Source: a virus. Taken from it: a stretch of DNA of 52,431 bases. The stretch lies in IMG/VR virus record IMGVR_UViG_3300007513_000056, positions 1 to 52,431 of that record; one strand, given 5' to 3'. Of this stretch, positions 51,287-52,431 are shown in pieces. Below the pieces are notes generated by a model. That model did not search any database and was not told the DNA's origin. It saw nothing but the letters and a program-made list of their open reading frames with translations. Positions within the stretch are counted from its first letter, which is position 1. Each line of letters begins with the position of its first letter. Position numbers and translations under genes: made by a program.

Positions 51287-51988
51287 ATGTTAAAGTCAAA
51301 AGTCTTAGATAAAGGTTTTATTGAGGTTGTAGATTCACTTGGCACAGACTTAACAGTAGTTAATTCTGCTCGTGTATCATTCGGTAAGAGAAAAGAGAAA
51401 TTCGATAAGTCAGATGAACGATTGGTTCGTTATCTTGCTAAACACAAACACTACTCACCATTTAGACATTTACAAGTTCAGTTCCATATAAAGGCACCTG
51501 AGTTTGTAATGAGACAAGCATATAAGCATGTAGTTGGTATTGAAACTACATCTAATAGTTCAACAAAAGACCACGCTTGGAATGAGATTAGTGGTAGATA
51601 TGTTCCAGTTGAAGATTTTTATATGCCTGAAGTATGGAGAAAACAATCTCAAGATAACAAACAAGCATCAGAAGGGGAATTGGACTATGACGGACAAGAA
51701 ACTGCAAGTTCATTATATAGAACAGGTATAAATGAAACAAAAAGAATTTACGAAGAACTTGTTAATCTTGGAGTTGCTAAAGAACAAGCAAGAATCATAT
51801 TACCATTGAACCAATACACAGAAGTTTATTGGACAGCGTCATTTCAAGCTGTTATGAATTTTATTGAACTAAGAAATGAAAAAACTGCACAGATAGAAAT
51901 ACAAGAGTACGCTAAGGTATTGTTAAATCAGATGAAAGAAGTATTTCCAAAAACAACTAAATTGTGGTGTGAGGCACATAATTGGTAA
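51287..51988 (+). CDS. thyX: Flavin-dependent thymidylate synthase ThyX
   Basis: The 233-residue enzyme makes dTMP from dUMP using FAD, NADPH and methylene-tetrahydrofolate. Features seen: N-S-A-R-V-S-F-G near residue 26, H-Y-S-P-F-R-H, F-V-M-R-Q-A-Y-K-H and H-A-W-N-E-I-S-G-R-Y-V. The usual ThyX motif RHRxxSxNExSxRY appears with an insertion of about 13 residues between the K-H and N-E-I-S parts, a form I recall from phage ThyX. It marks the border from virion genes to nucleotide metabolism/replication. Weak RBS AAAGG. Confidence 0.92.
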   Translation: MLKSKVLDKGFIEVVDSLGTDLTVVNSARVSFGKRKEKFDKSDERLVRYLAKHKHYSPFRHLQVQFHIKAPEFVMRQAYKHVVGIETTSNSSTKDHAWNEISGRYVPVEDFYMPEVWRKQSQDNKQASEGELDYDGQETASSLYRTGINETKRIYEELVNLGVAKEQARIILPLNQYTEVYWTASFQAVMNFIELRNEKTAQIEIQEYAKVLLNQMKEVFPKTTKLWCEAHNW

Positions 51989-52431
51989 TAGTAGAATCCA
52001 CAAGGGAGTGGGAAAAATTTATAACAAAGTTTAAGATGGAAGATTCGGTTGTATTACCGATACAATGTGATGATAAACTACACCCATCTGAATCAAAATT
52101 ATGTTTGTTATATATTAGGTTATTAAATGATAATACAGATGAATATGTATTACCATTTAGACATTCTGATGCTCTAAATTTAAATTTGAAGTATATAAAG
52201 AAGACTAATACTTCAAAAAATATTTATACCTACGATAAGAAAAAATTATTACATCTTGTTGAGTGGGAAAATGTATTTGATTTACAAATGATGCATTATT
52301 TACGTAAAAATGAACCACTTTTAATTGAGGATGTAACCACCAATTCACACAATCATTTCAATACATACTATCGTAACTTTGATAATGTTAATTCTATTAT
52401 ACCAATACTAAAACACGTTGAGTGGTGTAGA
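51982..52431 (+). CDS. Start of a gene running out of the window, unidentified
   Basis: The frame is open to the window end (150 codons seen). A TTG at 51982 with GAGG upstream is the likely start, overlapping the thyX stop, and an alternative is ATG 52036. The product reads S-V-V-L-P-I-Q-C-D-D-K-L-H-P, C-L-L-Y-I-R-L-L and Y-V-L-P-F-R-H-S-D-A. It reminds me of the N-terminal exonuclease-type region of some phage DNA polymerases, but there is not enough sequence to claim this. Confidence 0.6.
   Translation, partial: MVIVESTREWEKFITKFKMEDSVVLPIQCDDKLHPSESKLCLLYIRLLNDNTDEYVLPFRHSDALNLNLKYIKKTNTSKNIYTYDKKKLLHLVEWENVFDLQMMHYLRKNEPLLIEDVTTNSHNHFNTYYRNFDNVNSIIPILKHVEWCR

Overview
The window is a contiguous late-gene region of a T4-like (far-T4) contractile-tailed phage genome. 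All supported genes lie on the + strand, the DNA is strongly AT-rich, and most starts have a clear AGGAG-type ribosome binding site. The style resembles marine T4-like myoviruses: a split structural module, glycine-rich fibres with S74 ends, a phage-type ThyX and a phage-encoded ribosomal protein bS21. The host cannot be read from the sequence. A low-GC marine bacterium with Shine-Dalgarno initiation is an inference.

Layout. 1-4354: tail fibre genes. One fibre appears interrupted by a small SET-domain gene, and two are tandem paralogues with S74 auto-chaperone ends. 4395-8403: a tightly coupled trio of GH108 endolysin, P-loop kinase and an 885-residue NMN-adenylyltransferase-like/RNA-ligase-like fusion. 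8411-12608: a zinc-ribbon protein, a small ORF, large terminase (gp17-like) and portal (gp20-like). 12666-20893: a run of small and medium genes of mostly unknown function around the gp21-like prohead protease, ending in bS21. 21050-23734: scaffold (gp22-like) and major capsid protein (gp23-like), preceded by a structured leader. 23823-24248: an HNH homing endonuclease. 24325-28785: neck and sheath-terminator proteins and small virion proteins. 28815-36362: a 2515-residue collagen-like fibre. 36426-50625: coiled-coil protein, sheath, tube, a gp26-like baseplate protein with an apparent frameshift extension, tape measure and baseplate/hub proteins. 51287-52431: ThyX and the start of an unidentified gene.

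How the genes work together. The head genes form a maturation system: scaffold, capsid protein and many neighbours carry a T4 gp21-type cleavage motif (L/I-x-E before A, G or S). At least five proteins share a short amphipathic helix just before that motif, like the capsid-targeting sequence of T4 internal proteins. I infer a family of packaged internal proteins, possibly including the adenylyltransferase/ligase enzyme. A recurrent motif, GATATTTAT(A/T), sits upstream of most transcription units and is the best candidate for the late promoter. Three clear intrinsic terminators end the capsid, sheath and tube units.

The strongest candidates for something undescribed are the shared capsid-targeting tag and its enzymatic cargo, the +1/-2 frameshift in the gp26-like gene, the structured RNA leader before the scaffold/capsid operon, and the promoter-like motif.
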